From NCBI GenBank assembly GCA_040752395.1, contig JBFMHD010000062.1, positions 1-13,333 on the forward strand: a DNA stretch of 13,333 nt, read 5' to 3'. Origin of the DNA: JBFMHD01 sp040752395 [NCBI: Candidatus Hydrogenedentota bacterium] (GTDB lineage: Bacteria > JBFMHD01). A model generated the notes under the pieces. The model saw only the letters and a list, made by a program, of their open reading frames with translations, did no database searches and had not been told where the DNA came from. Below are positions 1 to 5,209 of this stretch, piece after piece. A program made the position numbers and the translations under genes. Positions within the stretch are counted from its first letter, which is position 1; each line of letters opens with the position of its first letter.

Positions 1-110
1 GATACAGGATAACAGGCTGACCACAATCTGTCAAGTTGTTTTTCTTGACCAATTGGAGATGTTTTATAGTTTTTCAAAAATTGCGAATTTTTGATTTTTT
101 TATTTGACAT
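1..110 (-). CDS. Partial hypothetical protein, N-terminus only
   Basis: An open frame begins with the ATG at 108-110 and runs off the left edge without a stop, giving 36 codons. The product starts MSNKKIKNSQF and continues through KTSPIGQEKQ and RLWSACYPV. A good Shine-Dalgarno sequence (AAGGAG, complement of about 122-127) precedes it, but the spacing of about 12 bases is long. An ATG lying closer to the SD is followed at once by a stop, so the downstream ATG is the likely start. I do not recognise the family. The residue mix looks coding (charged N-terminus, then Trp, Cys, Tyr, Pro), but 36 residues are too few to assign a role. It lies in the same direction as cinA, more than 200 bases away and separated by a dispersed repeat, so it is probably transcribed separately. 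Confidence 0.5.
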   Translation of the reverse strand, partial: MSNKKIKNSQFLKNYKTSPIGQEKQLDRLWSACYPV

Positions 111-182
111 CTATTATTACATCTCCTTAAGAAGTTAAAAGTTAAAAGTAAAGAAAGCAAAAATATACACTTCCTTGCCGTA

Positions 183-255
183 TCTTTCAATCTTTCAATC
201 TTTGTGCCTTTGTGCCTCTATGCTTCTTGCCTCTTGCTTCTAATATATCATCTCT
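183..255. repeat. Dispersed intergenic repeat, copy 1
   Basis: This stretch carries TCTTTCAATCTTTGTGCC followed by a second TTTGTGCCTC unit, then TGCTTCTTGCCTCTTGCTTC. The same words recur at 3251-3316, 6614-6662 and 8577-8608. The TTGCCTCTTGCTT part is the reverse complement of words at 6643-6656. It is non-coding and lies only in spacers. Its function is unknown. Confidence 0.6.
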
Positions 256-269
256 TTTAATATTCTAAG

Positions 270-282
270 GTGGCAGTGCCAC
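270..282. repeat. Short perfect palindrome GTGGCA-G-TGCCAC
   Basis: Six-base arms are separated by one base, in the spacer downstream of cinA. No T-run follows on the minus strand, so it is not a convincing terminator for cinA. The GTGGCA/TGCCAC words also occur, in the opposite arrangement, in the hairpin before the HU gene (4065-4084). Confidence 0.35.
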
Positions 283-326
283 AAACCAAACTTCTATATG
301 ATGGTTTTTGACGCAATGTAGTTAAG

Positions 327-839
327 TTAAAATTCTGCACGAATTGCACAGATCTCACGATATAAGAACCTAATCGCTTCTTTTACTGCGCTATATCTGA
401 TATACTCTCTATCTCCCTGGAATCGGAATCTTAGAGTTTTTACATTATCTGGTCCTGATACAGCTATCCATACTGTTCCGACAGGTTTAGTTTTAGTTCC
501 ACCCTTGGGTCCTGCGATACCTGTTATAGCAATACCCCAATCAGTATCAAGTATCTTTCTTACGTTACAAACCATCTGTTTTACAATTTCACAGGATACC
601 GCACCATAGGTTTTTAAATCTCTTTCTCTAACCTTAAGTATTTTTACCTTGATATCATCTGCATAAGAAATTATAGAGCCTTTAAAAACTTTAGAGGCAC
701 CTGGTATATCAGTAATGAGTTTACTTACATAACCACCTGTGCAGGATTCTGCTATACTTAAAGTCTGTTTTCTTCTTTTTAATAAAGATAATATCTTTCT
801 ACAAAATATTTCTATCTCTTTTTTCTTTGATCTTCTCAT
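327..839 (-). CDS. pncC: CinA C-terminal domain protein (PncC-type nicotinamide-nucleotide amidohydrolase)
   Basis: Enzymes of this family deamidate nicotinamide mononucleotide to nicotinate mononucleotide in the pyridine nucleotide salvage cycle, in the cytoplasm. The 170 residues are the usual length of a stand-alone CinA C-terminal domain; the N-terminal MoaB-like (COG1058) domain of full CinA is absent. The signature AESCTGG lies at residues 30-36 (Ser32 being the probable nucleophile), SYADDIKVK at 58-66 holds the Tyr and Lys expected in the site, and TGIAGPKGG at 106-114 followed by KPVGTVWIA is the conserved glycine loop. A GGA about six bases before the ATG serves as a modest SD. The ATG overlaps, as ATGA, the stop of a short upstream frame (see 836-895), which suggests it was once translationally coupled to a gene now lost. 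The family call is firm. The exact substrate is inferred from the family. Confidence 0.92.
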   Translation of the reverse strand: MRRSKKKEIEIFCRKILSLLKRRKQTLSIAESCTGGYVSKLITDIPGASKVFKGSIISYADDIKVKILKVRERDLKTYGAVSCEIVKQMVCNVRKILDTDWGIAITGIAGPKGGTKTKPVGTVWIAVSGPDNVKTLRFRFQGDREYIRYSAVKEAIRFLYREICAIRAEF

Positions 840-895
840 TTTTTATCCAGATTTTTTAGTAAACGCTGGCCATCATAAAGGCTGTCATCCCTGTA
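836..895 (-). pseudogene. Possible C-terminal scrap of a lost gene formerly coupled to cinA
   Basis: The frame ending in a TGA that overlaps the cinA start (ATGA) reads YRDDSLYDGQRLLKNLDKK. This looks like a real protein C-terminus and has the stop/start overlap typical of operon partners. Reading upstream, the frame runs within a few codons into the YgiT-like remnant and then a stop, so no full gene exists. I infer that a deletion fused a toxin-antitoxin remnant to the tail of cinA's former neighbour. The family is not identified and the evidence is short. Confidence 0.3.
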
Positions 896-933
896 TGAAC
901 GGCTTCGCCATATTTACAAATAACGCATTTCAT
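856..933 (-). pseudogene. Truncated YgiT/MqsA-type zinc-finger antitoxin
   Basis: A 25-codon frame starts at the ATG at 931-933 behind a strong SD (GAGAGG, five bases before the ATG). Its first residues, MKCVICKYGE, match the start of YgiT-type zinc-finger proteins, with the CxxC that forms half of the zinc site. After residue 10 the expected continuation and the second CxxC are missing, and the frame ends after ASVY. Full members have roughly 70 or more residues, so this is a 5' fragment. The start overlaps the end of a DUF4258-like frame (914-1039), the usual toxin-then-antitoxin order of that family. The zinc-finger call rests on ten residues plus context. Confidence 0.6.
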
Positions 934-1039
934 TTTTTCCTCTCACTCTGAATCCCTTGTCTAATTTTATAAAATCAGGTTTATAGACCGTAATAATTAT
1001 AGTTTGCCGTTCTTCCTTGTTTAACGCGGTAGTTTTATA
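914..1039 (-). pseudogene. C-terminal remnant of a DUF4258-type toxin
   Basis: An open frame without a start codon encodes about 41 residues, including TIIITVYKPDFIKLDKGF followed by RVRGK. This closely resembles the C-terminal strand of DUF4258 proteins (pattern IITVY-x-PD followed by an Arg/Lys-rich tail). These proteins are normally encoded just upstream of, and overlapping, a YgiT-type zinc-finger gene. That overlap is present here with the fragment at 856-933. The upstream two thirds of the toxin, which should hold the conserved His and Arg residues, cannot be found in any minus-strand frame between 1040 and 1275. The gene is therefore a remnant and cannot make a working protein. The family call is moderately strong because domain tail and partner agree. 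Confidence 0.6.
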
Positions 1040-1143
1040 TTATATCTCACTCATCGATTTTATGCAATATTATCCTACACCCCAATCTGGAAAGTATCCC
1101 GGACATCGTATACCCCTTAAAAAAGATAAAATGTATAAGTAAA

Positions 1144-1160
1144 AGTAACTTTAAGTTACT
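1144..1160. repeat. Perfect 8-1-8 palindrome in degraded TA region
   Basis: AGTAACTT, one T, then AAGTTACT form a perfect inverted repeat between the two toxin remnants. A longer pair of 9-base arms, TAAAAAGAG at 1206-1214 and CTCTTTTTA at 1253-1261, lies nearby. Neither has an adjacent gene that it clearly serves. The stretch 1040-1275 otherwise holds only short, unconvincing frames on both strands. Confidence 0.4.
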
Positions 1161-1275
1161 AAAGATATCTATAAGTAGAAAAGACATAGAAATAAAAGAA
1201 GAGGTTAAAAAGAGAGATGGGATCGGGCTCTTTGCTATTGCTTTCTTTATCCCTCTTTTTATTTACACAATTTTT

Positions 1276-1413
1276 CTATTGATATCCGCCGTGTGGCCGT
1301 GGATCAGATGATAATCACTCTATCTTTGAAATAGCAATATTTACTATGACGTTATCTATTCTCTCAATCTCTTTTCTTGCAGACCGGGCATAGGTGATTC
1401 TATACTTACCCAC
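1276..1413 (-). pseudogene. Broken RelE/ParE-family toxin
   Basis: A GTG at 1411-1413, overlapping the antitoxin stop by eight bases, opens a frame that reads YRITYARSARKEIERID and continues through SKIE. This is the typical N-terminus of RelE/ParE ribonuclease or gyrase toxins (strand, then an RSARKEI helix). A TGA at 1315-1317 ends it after 32 residues. Beyond the TGA the same frame continues as LSSDPRPHGGYQ, which fits the family's next segment (normally L-x-x-x-P-R-P-x-G followed by KL). A TAG at 1276-1278 follows. The catalytic C-terminal strands (the WRIRxGxYRVIY-like segment) are not recognisable downstream. Full toxins have about 85-95 residues. Since the first stop is an in-frame substitution within a continuing family alignment, this is a recent nonsense mutation plus loss of the 3' end. 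Its partner is the intact gene at 1406-1597. Confidence 0.75.
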
Positions 1414-1597
1414 TCAATTTCCCCATTTTTCTCAATCTCTCTTTGACTGATTCATGAGATTCTCGAGGCTCGTGTTTTCTCATTAATGATATCATTCCAT
1501 CGTAAAAGTCTTCCCATAAATCCCCGTATCTCTTCAAATCTATTATTACTGCTCTTTTTTTGCCTTTTTCATCTACTACAAACTCTATCCCTTTCAT
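1406..1597 (-). CDS. Small antitoxin of a RelE/ParE-type TA pair
   Basis: A 63-residue acidic/basic protein begins MKGIEFVVDEKGKKRAVIID, followed by LKRYGDLWEDFYD and a charged tail. The pattern (an N-terminal strand with DEKGxKxAVIIDL, then LWEDFYD, then a helix) is that of short antitoxins encoded directly before RelE-family toxins in many bacteria. An AGGAGT SD seven bases before the ATG and a near-consensus promoter (1628-1655) show it is probably expressed. The toxin gene begins within its last codons (GTG at 1411-1413) but is broken after 32 residues. The antitoxin therefore looks intact while its target is dead. It may repress its own promoter, which is usual for such antitoxins but not visible here. 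The call comes from the motif and the coupled toxin remnant. The subfamily name is uncertain. Confidence 0.75.
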   Translation of the reverse strand: MKGIEFVVDEKGKKRAVIIDLKRYGDLWEDFYDGMISLMRKHEPRESHESVKERLRKMGKLSG

Positions 1598-1627
1598 TTG
1601 TTATACTCCTTTCTTCTGTTTGTTAAT

Positions 1628-1655
1628 AGTATACTCTATCTATTTAAAAAATCAA
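1628..1655 (-). promoter_or_regulatory. Sigma70-like promoter of the antitoxin gene
   Basis: On the minus strand a -35 TTGATT (1650-1655) and a -10 TATACT (1628-1633) are separated by 16 bases. They lie about 30 bases upstream of the antitoxin start, leaving a leader that contains the AGGAGT SD. Confidence 0.6.
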
Positions 1656-1815
1656 TATCTTTTAATAATTTATTTTTGTAACCGTTCAGCCCAAAAGAGA
1701 GTTCTGAAAAACTCTTTTTATCGCATCTAAGCGTAAGCCTCTTAATCCACTCGTTGGTATTATCAAAATCAGTGTTGTCTCTGCACTTATACCTTGTATA
1801 TCTGTAAATCTCAAA
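1636..1815 (-). pseudogene. Start-less open frame, possible gene remnant; rest of 1598-1919 empty
   Basis: Following an in-frame TGA at 1816-1818, 59 codons stay open without a usable ATG/GTG/TTG near the front. The frame reads FEIYRYTRYKCRDNT, then NEWIKRLTLRC, then SFSELSFGLNGYKNK, and stops at 1636-1638. The mix of aromatic, charged and cysteine residues looks coding, but I recognise no family. It could be the 3' end of a decayed gene or chance. The antitoxin promoter overlaps its end. Apart from this I see no gene in 1598-1919. Confidence 0.25.
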
Positions 1816-1919
1816 TCAACCCCGTGTATCTCTATCTTATACAAAATTATTAGACATCAACTTTTTTGTGTGATTTCTGGTCATTTTCTTTCTTTAAGTC
1901 TGATGTCTGATATCTATGG

Positions 1920-3158
1920 TTATGGTCTACTGTCTGAATTGCAGAAGAGTGAACATAGAATTTCAAATTCATTTAATCTGATCTCCTCAGCTCCTTGAAG
2001 ATATATTTTTGATGGATTGATACGATATACTTTATTCTTTGTTCTGCTTATTAAATTTTCAAGAGATTTTTTAAAAGAAAGATATTTATAATCCGTATCA
2101 GTCTTTTTAAAATTTAAAAAAGAAAATTTACTACTTGCTCTTAATATCTCTTCATAATGATATGTTCCCTTAGAATGACTTAAAATATCTTCCTCAAAAT
2201 CAACACCTGCTAAAAATATATCGCCTGATGATATATATGAGGCTAACGAAAAACAAAAGTGTATAACAGACCCGAAACTTTTAAGTGCTCCTTTTAAATT
2301 TACTAACTCATTATTTTTCTGAGTATATAAATCGTCCTCAATAAAAGCAATAAACTTATCTCCTTTATGCATTCTTAGTATATTATGATTTACTCCTGGA
2401 GAAAATACCAGAGGTATACTGATATCTACCCCCTCAATCTGTTTTATCGTTTCTTTTTTAGGGTCAATGATACAGAAAAAATCAGGAATTATGCCCATTG
2501 AAATACAGGATTTTAAGGCAGTACCTGAGGAAATGATGATTAGTTTGTTATTATATTTTTTTAATATAGGTAATGATTCTATTAATGAGGGGCCAGCCCC
2601 GAGAACAGCAACTGGTTTATCTCTTCCTATTGTTTTTAATTTAACAACACCCGGGCTGCCATTAATAAATTTTGAATTTAAATCCAGATTATTCACAAAT
2701 ATATCTTTATAGCTAATCCATGCTTTTATCTGTTCATTAATGTTATTTATAATTTCAAAATATGCGGGTCTATATTTCCTGATAATTTTTAAATAATTTG
2801 GTAAAATTACTGGTGTAACACGTACATCTGAAATAAGAGATTTATCAATATCATTTAACGGTATTATACCCCTTAAGATAGCATCTTTATATTCTTTTCG
2901 GTTTTTTACTAATTCCCGTATCTCTGCTATAAGCTCTAAAACATAAACAGGAGTCTTCATTCGATTTAATATTTCCTGTGGCACGTACATTAATCCTGAA
3001 CCGATAACAAGAAATGCCGAAGTATCAGTTAGTAGTTTATCCACAATCCTTTTCGCTTCTTTCATTGGGTCATAAAGACTGTGCAGTGGGATCCTCTCAT
3101 CTCCAACAACAATCGAATATAATTCAGTTTTGGTTTTAACTATCTCGGTATATATCAT
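1920..3158 (-). CDS. DUF115 / Maf-like (6-hydroxymethylpterin pyrophosphokinase MptE-like fold) protein
   Basis: The protein has the DUF115 core. VLGAGPSLIESL (about residues 185-196 counted from the ATG) is a Rossmann-like glycine loop. IIISSGTALKSCISMGIIPD (about 208-227) followed by CIIDP is the family's second signature. LHSLYDPMKEA near residues 25-35 matches the region preceding the core in Maf (motility accessory factor) proteins. Family members transfer nonulosonic sugars to flagellin, or are of unknown role; archaeal relatives make pterin diphosphates. At 412 residues it is shorter than flagellar Maf proteins, which often exceed 600. No flagellar or sugar-synthesis genes are nearby, so the substrate is unknown. 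Start choice: the longest frame begins with TTG at 3174-3176, but ATG at 3156-3158 is more likely. Neither has a clear SD. Transcription is divergent from the nitroreductase gene. Confidence 0.8.
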   Translation of the reverse strand: MIYTEIVKTKTELYSIVVGDERIPLHSLYDPMKEAKRIVDKLLTDTSAFLVIGSGLMYVPQEILNRMKTPVYVLELIAEIRELVKNRKEYKDAILRGIIPLNDIDKSLISDVRVTPVILPNYLKIIRKYRPAYFEIINNINEQIKAWISYKDIFVNNLDLNSKFINGSPGVVKLKTIGRDKPVAVLGAGPSLIESLPILKKYNNKLIIISSGTALKSCISMGIIPDFFCIIDPKKETIKQIEGVDISIPLVFSPGVNHNILRMHKGDKFIAFIEDDLYTQKNNELVNLKGALKSFGSVIHFCFSLASYISSGDIFLAGVDFEEDILSHSKGTYHYEEILRASSKFSFLNFKKTDTDYKYLSFKKSLENLISRTKNKVYRINPSKIYLQGAEEIRLNEFEILCSLFCNSDSRP

Positions 3159-3250
3159 AGCTGATAAGTATTGCAAATTGCAAATTTATTTGCCTGCTAC
3201 GGGTCTTTTGACCCTCACTACTTAATTTTTGAATTTTTCAATTTTTTAAA

Positions 3251-3316
3251 TCTTTCAATCTTTGTGCCTCTGCCTGCCTTCCGCGGCGGAGTGCGGTGCA
3301 GGCAGGTGCCTCTTAT
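3251..3316. repeat. Dispersed intergenic repeat, copy 2, interrupted
   Basis: TCTTTCAATCTTTGTGCCTC is identical to the copy at 6614-6633. It is then interrupted by a GC-rich palindrome (see 3264-3312), after which GTGCCTC and a TTATTTA-like tail resume. The spacer between the divergent DUF115 and nitroreductase genes holds this repeat and promoter-like AT-rich sequence, and no gene. Confidence 0.6.
3264..3312. mobile_element. GC-rich palindromic mini-element with 7-base flanking duplication
   Basis: A 35-base GC-rich block (3271-3305) sits inside a dispersed repeat copy and is bracketed by GTGCCTC at 3264-3270 and 3306-3312. Its ends pair: CTGCCTGC (3270-3277) is complementary to GCAGGCAG (3298-3305), around an interior containing CCGCGGCGG. 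The copy at 6614-6640 has a single GTGCCTC at the same place and continues with a similar TTTATTTA tail, so it looks like the empty site. The base composition is very unlike the surroundings. It resembles a REP/MITE-like palindrome that inserted with target duplication. A caveat is that other repeat copies naturally carry two TTTGTGCC units, so the duplication could be older than the insertion. Confidence 0.5.
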
Positions 3317-3369
3317 TTATACAGCAATCAATAAATAGAAAGTCTAAAAGATATTATAAAAATTTTTTC

Positions 3370-3397
3370 TTTACAAATTAAATTTTTAATTAATAAT
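3370..3397 (+). promoter_or_regulatory. Probable promoter of the nitroreductase gene
   Basis: TTTACA (3370-3375), a 16-base spacer and AATAAT (3392-3397) each differ by one base from consensus. They end 16 bases before the ATG, leaving a very short leader. The strong AT background lowers confidence. Confidence 0.4.
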
Positions 3398-3413
3398 CCT
3401 GGTATGAGTTGAT

Positions 3414-4013
3414 ATGAGTGTAATAAAATTACCAGAGATAAAAGAATTTACTATAGATTTTATTCGGCTTTTAAAAAACAGAGAATCAAGAAGGGAATAT
3501 CCAAAAGAACACCTGAGCCTGGATGAGGTATCATATCTACTTTTTTCTTGTTATGGTAAAAGTAATAAGTATTATGTTGTTCCGAGTGCGGGTGCGCTCT
3601 TCCCATTAAATATTTATCTATTATCTTCAGAGGTAAAAGATTTAGATCCCTGTCTTTATTTATATGATAATAATAAACATAGTTTAATACTCAAAATAGA
3701 CAGAGATTTGAAAAATGACATCTATAATGCAGCCCTGGCTCAGGATTGTATCAAAGCATCAAAAGCAATTATCTTCATAACAGCTGTATGGCATAGAATA
3801 ACCTCGCGATATGGTCAGCGAGGTGTACGTTATACCTATATGGAAGCGGGTCACTCAGGCCAGAATATTTATTTAATGGCTGAAGCACTTGGGCTTGGCA
3901 CTGTTGCTATTGGTGCTTTTGCTGATGAAGAGATAGATAAAATATTGAATCTCGATAAAACCAGAGAAAATTGTATCTATTTCTTTCCTGTTGGCCGTAC
4001 AAAAAAAAATTAA
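3414..4013 (+). CDS. SagB-type nitroreductase-family FMN oxidoreductase
   Basis: A 199-residue member of the nitroreductase superfamily, closest in pattern to the SagB/ThcOx dehydrogenase-like group. Stand-alone homologues of this group are common in anaerobes and mostly uncharacterised. FMN and fold signatures are visible: RESRREY at 23-29 (phosphate-binding Arg cluster), PSAGALFP at 57-64, RYGQRGVRY with MEAGHSGQN across 132-151, LGLGTVAIGAF at 159-169 and FPVGR at 191-195. The protein is complete for the single-domain form. No YcaO, precursor peptide or other azoline-peptide genes are adjacent, so a peptide-maturation role is not supported here. The start ATG has only a weak GAG five bases upstream; a preceding ATG at 3403 is followed at once by TGA. 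HU follows after about 96 bases containing two hairpins. It is probably a cytoplasmic redox enzyme with unknown substrate. Confidence 0.88.
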   Translation: MSVIKLPEIKEFTIDFIRLLKNRESRREYPKEHLSLDEVSYLLFSCYGKSNKYYVVPSAGALFPLNIYLLSSEVKDLDPCLYLYDNNKHSLILKIDRDLKNDIYNAALAQDCIKASKAIIFITAVWHRITSRYGQRGVRYTYMEAGHSGQNIYLMAEALGLGTVAIGAFADEEIDKILNLDKTRENCIYFFPVGRTKKN

Positions 4014-4021
4014 AATTTTTC

Positions 4022-4038
4022 TTGCCAAAAATAGGCAA
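4022..4038 (+). promoter_or_regulatory. Inverted repeat TTGCC-7-GGCAA downstream of nitroreductase
   Basis: Five-base arms, TTGCC and GGCAA, flank AAAAATA. They use the same arm words as the longer hairpin at 4065-4084. It could be a weak terminator of the nitroreductase gene (followed by AATTTATT rather than a T-run) or one of a pair of operator-like sites before the HU gene. Confidence 0.35.
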
Positions 4039-4064
4039 ATTTATTCAATTATAGACCGATTTAA

Positions 4065-4084
4065 ATTGCCACTCTTGTGGCAAT
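4065..4084 (+). promoter_or_regulatory. Perfect hairpin in the HU leader
   Basis: ATTGCCAC, loop TCTT, GTGGCAAT: an 8-base perfect stem with a 4-base loop, ending eight bases before the AGGAGG SD of the HU gene. Both this and 4022-4038 have TTGCC...GGCAA arms. The position suggests an mRNA stem-loop in the leader or a protein-binding operator. It is not a terminator, since no T-run follows. Confidence 0.5.
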
Positions 4085-4109
4085 CACAAAATAGGAGGAT
4101 ATAAACACT

Positions 4110-4400
4110 ATGGCTAAAATGACAAAAGCAGAACTTGTGGGACTTATTCAGAAAAACCTTAAGTCAGAAACCAAGAAAGCAGCAAGAGACGCTCTTTGTG
4201 CCGTGGTCGACGCAATCACCCAGGGTGTAAAGAAAACAAAAAAAGTTTCTATCCCTGAACTTGGTATCTTTGAAATCAAAGAGAGAAAAGCAAGGGTTGG
4301 CCGTAATCCTGCAACCGGTGAACAAATCCAGATCCCGGCTAAAACAGTTGTCAAGATTCGTGCATCAAAGGCTTTCAAACTCGCTGTACTGGGTAAGTAA
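4110..4400 (+). CDS. hup: HU/IHF-family nucleoid DNA-binding protein
   Basis: The 96-residue product is full length for HU. It has the N-terminal helical dimerisation part (TKAELVGLIQKNL), the LGIFEIKERKAR strand region, and the DNA-binding arm and signature GRNPATGEQIQIPAK (64-78) with Pro at the arm tip. VKIRASKAFK follows at 81-90. It binds and bends DNA as a homodimer and helps compact the nucleoid. The SD is a perfect AGGAGG (4093-4098) 11 bases before the ATG. Codons in this gene are visibly richer in C and G at third positions than in neighbouring genes, as expected for a very highly expressed protein in an AT-rich genome. A hairpin (4065-4084) precedes the SD and may tune expression. 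HU and IHF subunits cannot be told apart with certainty from this alone. Confidence 0.93.
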   Translation: MAKMTKAELVGLIQKNLKSETKKAARDALCAVVDAITQGVKKTKKVSIPELGIFEIKERKARVGRNPATGEQIQIPAKTVVKIRASKAFKLAVLGK

Positions 4401-4424
4401 TTACTGATAGGTAAATTATCGGGG

Positions 4425-4451
4425 GGTTCTAAAAAATATCCCATCAGAACC
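4425..4451 (+). terminator. Weak candidate hairpin after HU
   Basis: GGTTCT (4425-4430) pairs with AGAACC (4446-4451) around a 15-base loop, followed by TGTGAAAAAA. The stem is short and lacks a U-tract, so termination here is only possible. The rest of 4401-4622 holds no gene. It contains GGCTCTTTTGACC plus TTACTACTTTAAT-like words (4532-4557) that recur imperfectly at 3203-3226. Confidence 0.25.
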
Positions 4452-4622
4452 TGTGAAAAAATTGTAGTAAGCGCGTTTAGGTGCGTCTTTAAGAAAAGGT
4501 ATTTATATTATTTTTAACAGATTATTGAAATGGCTCTTTTGACCATTACTACTTTAATCGTTCTCAGTTATAGATAGAGTTAAGAAACGAGATAATAGAA
4601 GAGTGGTAAAAAAAGGTATGCG

Positions 4623-5084
4623 ATGTGTGGGTGTAGATTAAATAGGCTACAAAAAAAGATTCTTCAATTACTTAATGATGAATTGGAATTAACACCCAGG
4701 CCATTTGATAGATATGCGTCTATTTTAAAGATAAAACCCGCAATATTTATAAAAAATATTAGAGAATTAGTAAAAAAGGGATATATTAGAAGAATTGGTT
4801 TTGTTATTCAACATCAAAAGTCAGGTTATAAATATAATGCTATGCTTGTTTTTAGAATATCGCAAAAAAATATTGATAAAACAGGTAAAATACTATCAAA
4901 ATATCATTTCGTAACACACTGTTACCAAAGAAGGACTACAAAAGATTGGCCGTATAACCTCTATGCGATGTTACATAGCAGGACAAAAAAAGGGTTTAGA
5001 GAAATGGTTGATATGATATTAAAAAAAATTAGCTATGAAGAATACAAACTTCTTGTCACAAAAAAGGATCTAAAAATTTTATGA
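4623..5084 (+). CDS. AhbA/AhbB-type siroheme decarboxylase subunit (Lrp/AsnC-related)
   Basis: A 153-residue protein of the NirD/G/H/L-AhbA/B family. An N-terminal Lrp-like helix-turn-helix spans about residues 5-62 (LQKKILQLLNDE, then RELVKKGYIRRIGFVI). A C-terminal ferredoxin-like (RAM-like) domain follows, with the family motif VTHCYQR at 97-103 and WPYNLYAMLH at 109-118. The Ahb enzymes remove the acetate carboxyls at C12 and C18 of siroheme, giving didecarboxysiroheme on the alternative route to heme; the related Nir proteins act in heme d1 synthesis. They normally work as a two-subunit complex, but only one is encoded here, so the partner must lie elsewhere or this is a homomeric form. 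hemL follows 193 bases later, supporting a tetrapyrrole role. The start has AAAGG six bases upstream. AhbA versus AhbB is not resolved. Confidence 0.82.
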   Translation: MCGCRLNRLQKKILQLLNDELELTPRPFDRYASILKIKPAIFIKNIRELVKKGYIRRIGFVIQHQKSGYKYNAMLVFRISQKNIDKTGKILSKYHFVTHCYQRRTTKDWPYNLYAMLHSRTKKGFREMVDMILKKISYEEYKLLVTKKDLKIL

Positions 5085-5143
5085 AGCCATCCAGACAAAA
5101 ATATGATGTAAAACAGATATTTAAAATTTCAAGAGTATTATGA
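5081..5143 (+). other. Tiny ORF overlapping the decarboxylase stop
   Basis: ATGA at 5081-5084 joins the stop of the decarboxylase gene to the start of a 20-codon frame (MKPSRQKYDVKQ, then IFKISRVL). The overlap is what one expects between operon genes. It may be the first codons of a lost downstream pathway gene, or chance. No family is recognised. Confidence 0.25.
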
Positions 5144-5209
5144 GCTCAAGTTTAACTAAGATCAAGAGTTGTAAAATGAAATTCCAAGCACTGAATCCTG
5201 AATTCTAAA

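Noticed and set aside
183-255. Possible CRISPR-like array because of repeated TCTTTCAATC and TTTGTGCC words.
   Set aside because: The units are directly adjacent without unique spacers, and copies are scattered singly over the window. This is a dispersed spacer repeat.
283-307. AAACCA...TGGTTT hairpin with a T-run as a terminator for cinA.
   Set aside because: The T-run is on the plus strand, while cinA is transcribed on the minus strand. No plus-strand gene precedes it.
739-951. A 70-codon plus-strand ORF.
   Set aside because: It is antisense to cinA's start and to the YgiT-like remnant. No start signals, and the residue mix is Phe/Asn-rich as expected of a shadow frame.
1066-1128. A minus-strand 19-codon ORF (MSGILSRLGCRIILHKIDE) with an SD-like AAGGGG.
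   Set aside because: It is short, in degraded sequence between TA remnants, with no family likeness. Chance or scrap is more likely.
1037-1310. Plus-strand frames that read like a proline-rich tail (PTPQSGKYPGHRIPLKKDK) and then a charged segment plus a membrane-helix-like end (PLFIYTIFLLISAVWPWIR).
   Set aside because: Neither has a convincing start and SD, they are in different frames, and the last part is antisense to the RelE-like segment DPRPHGGYQ, which has family support.
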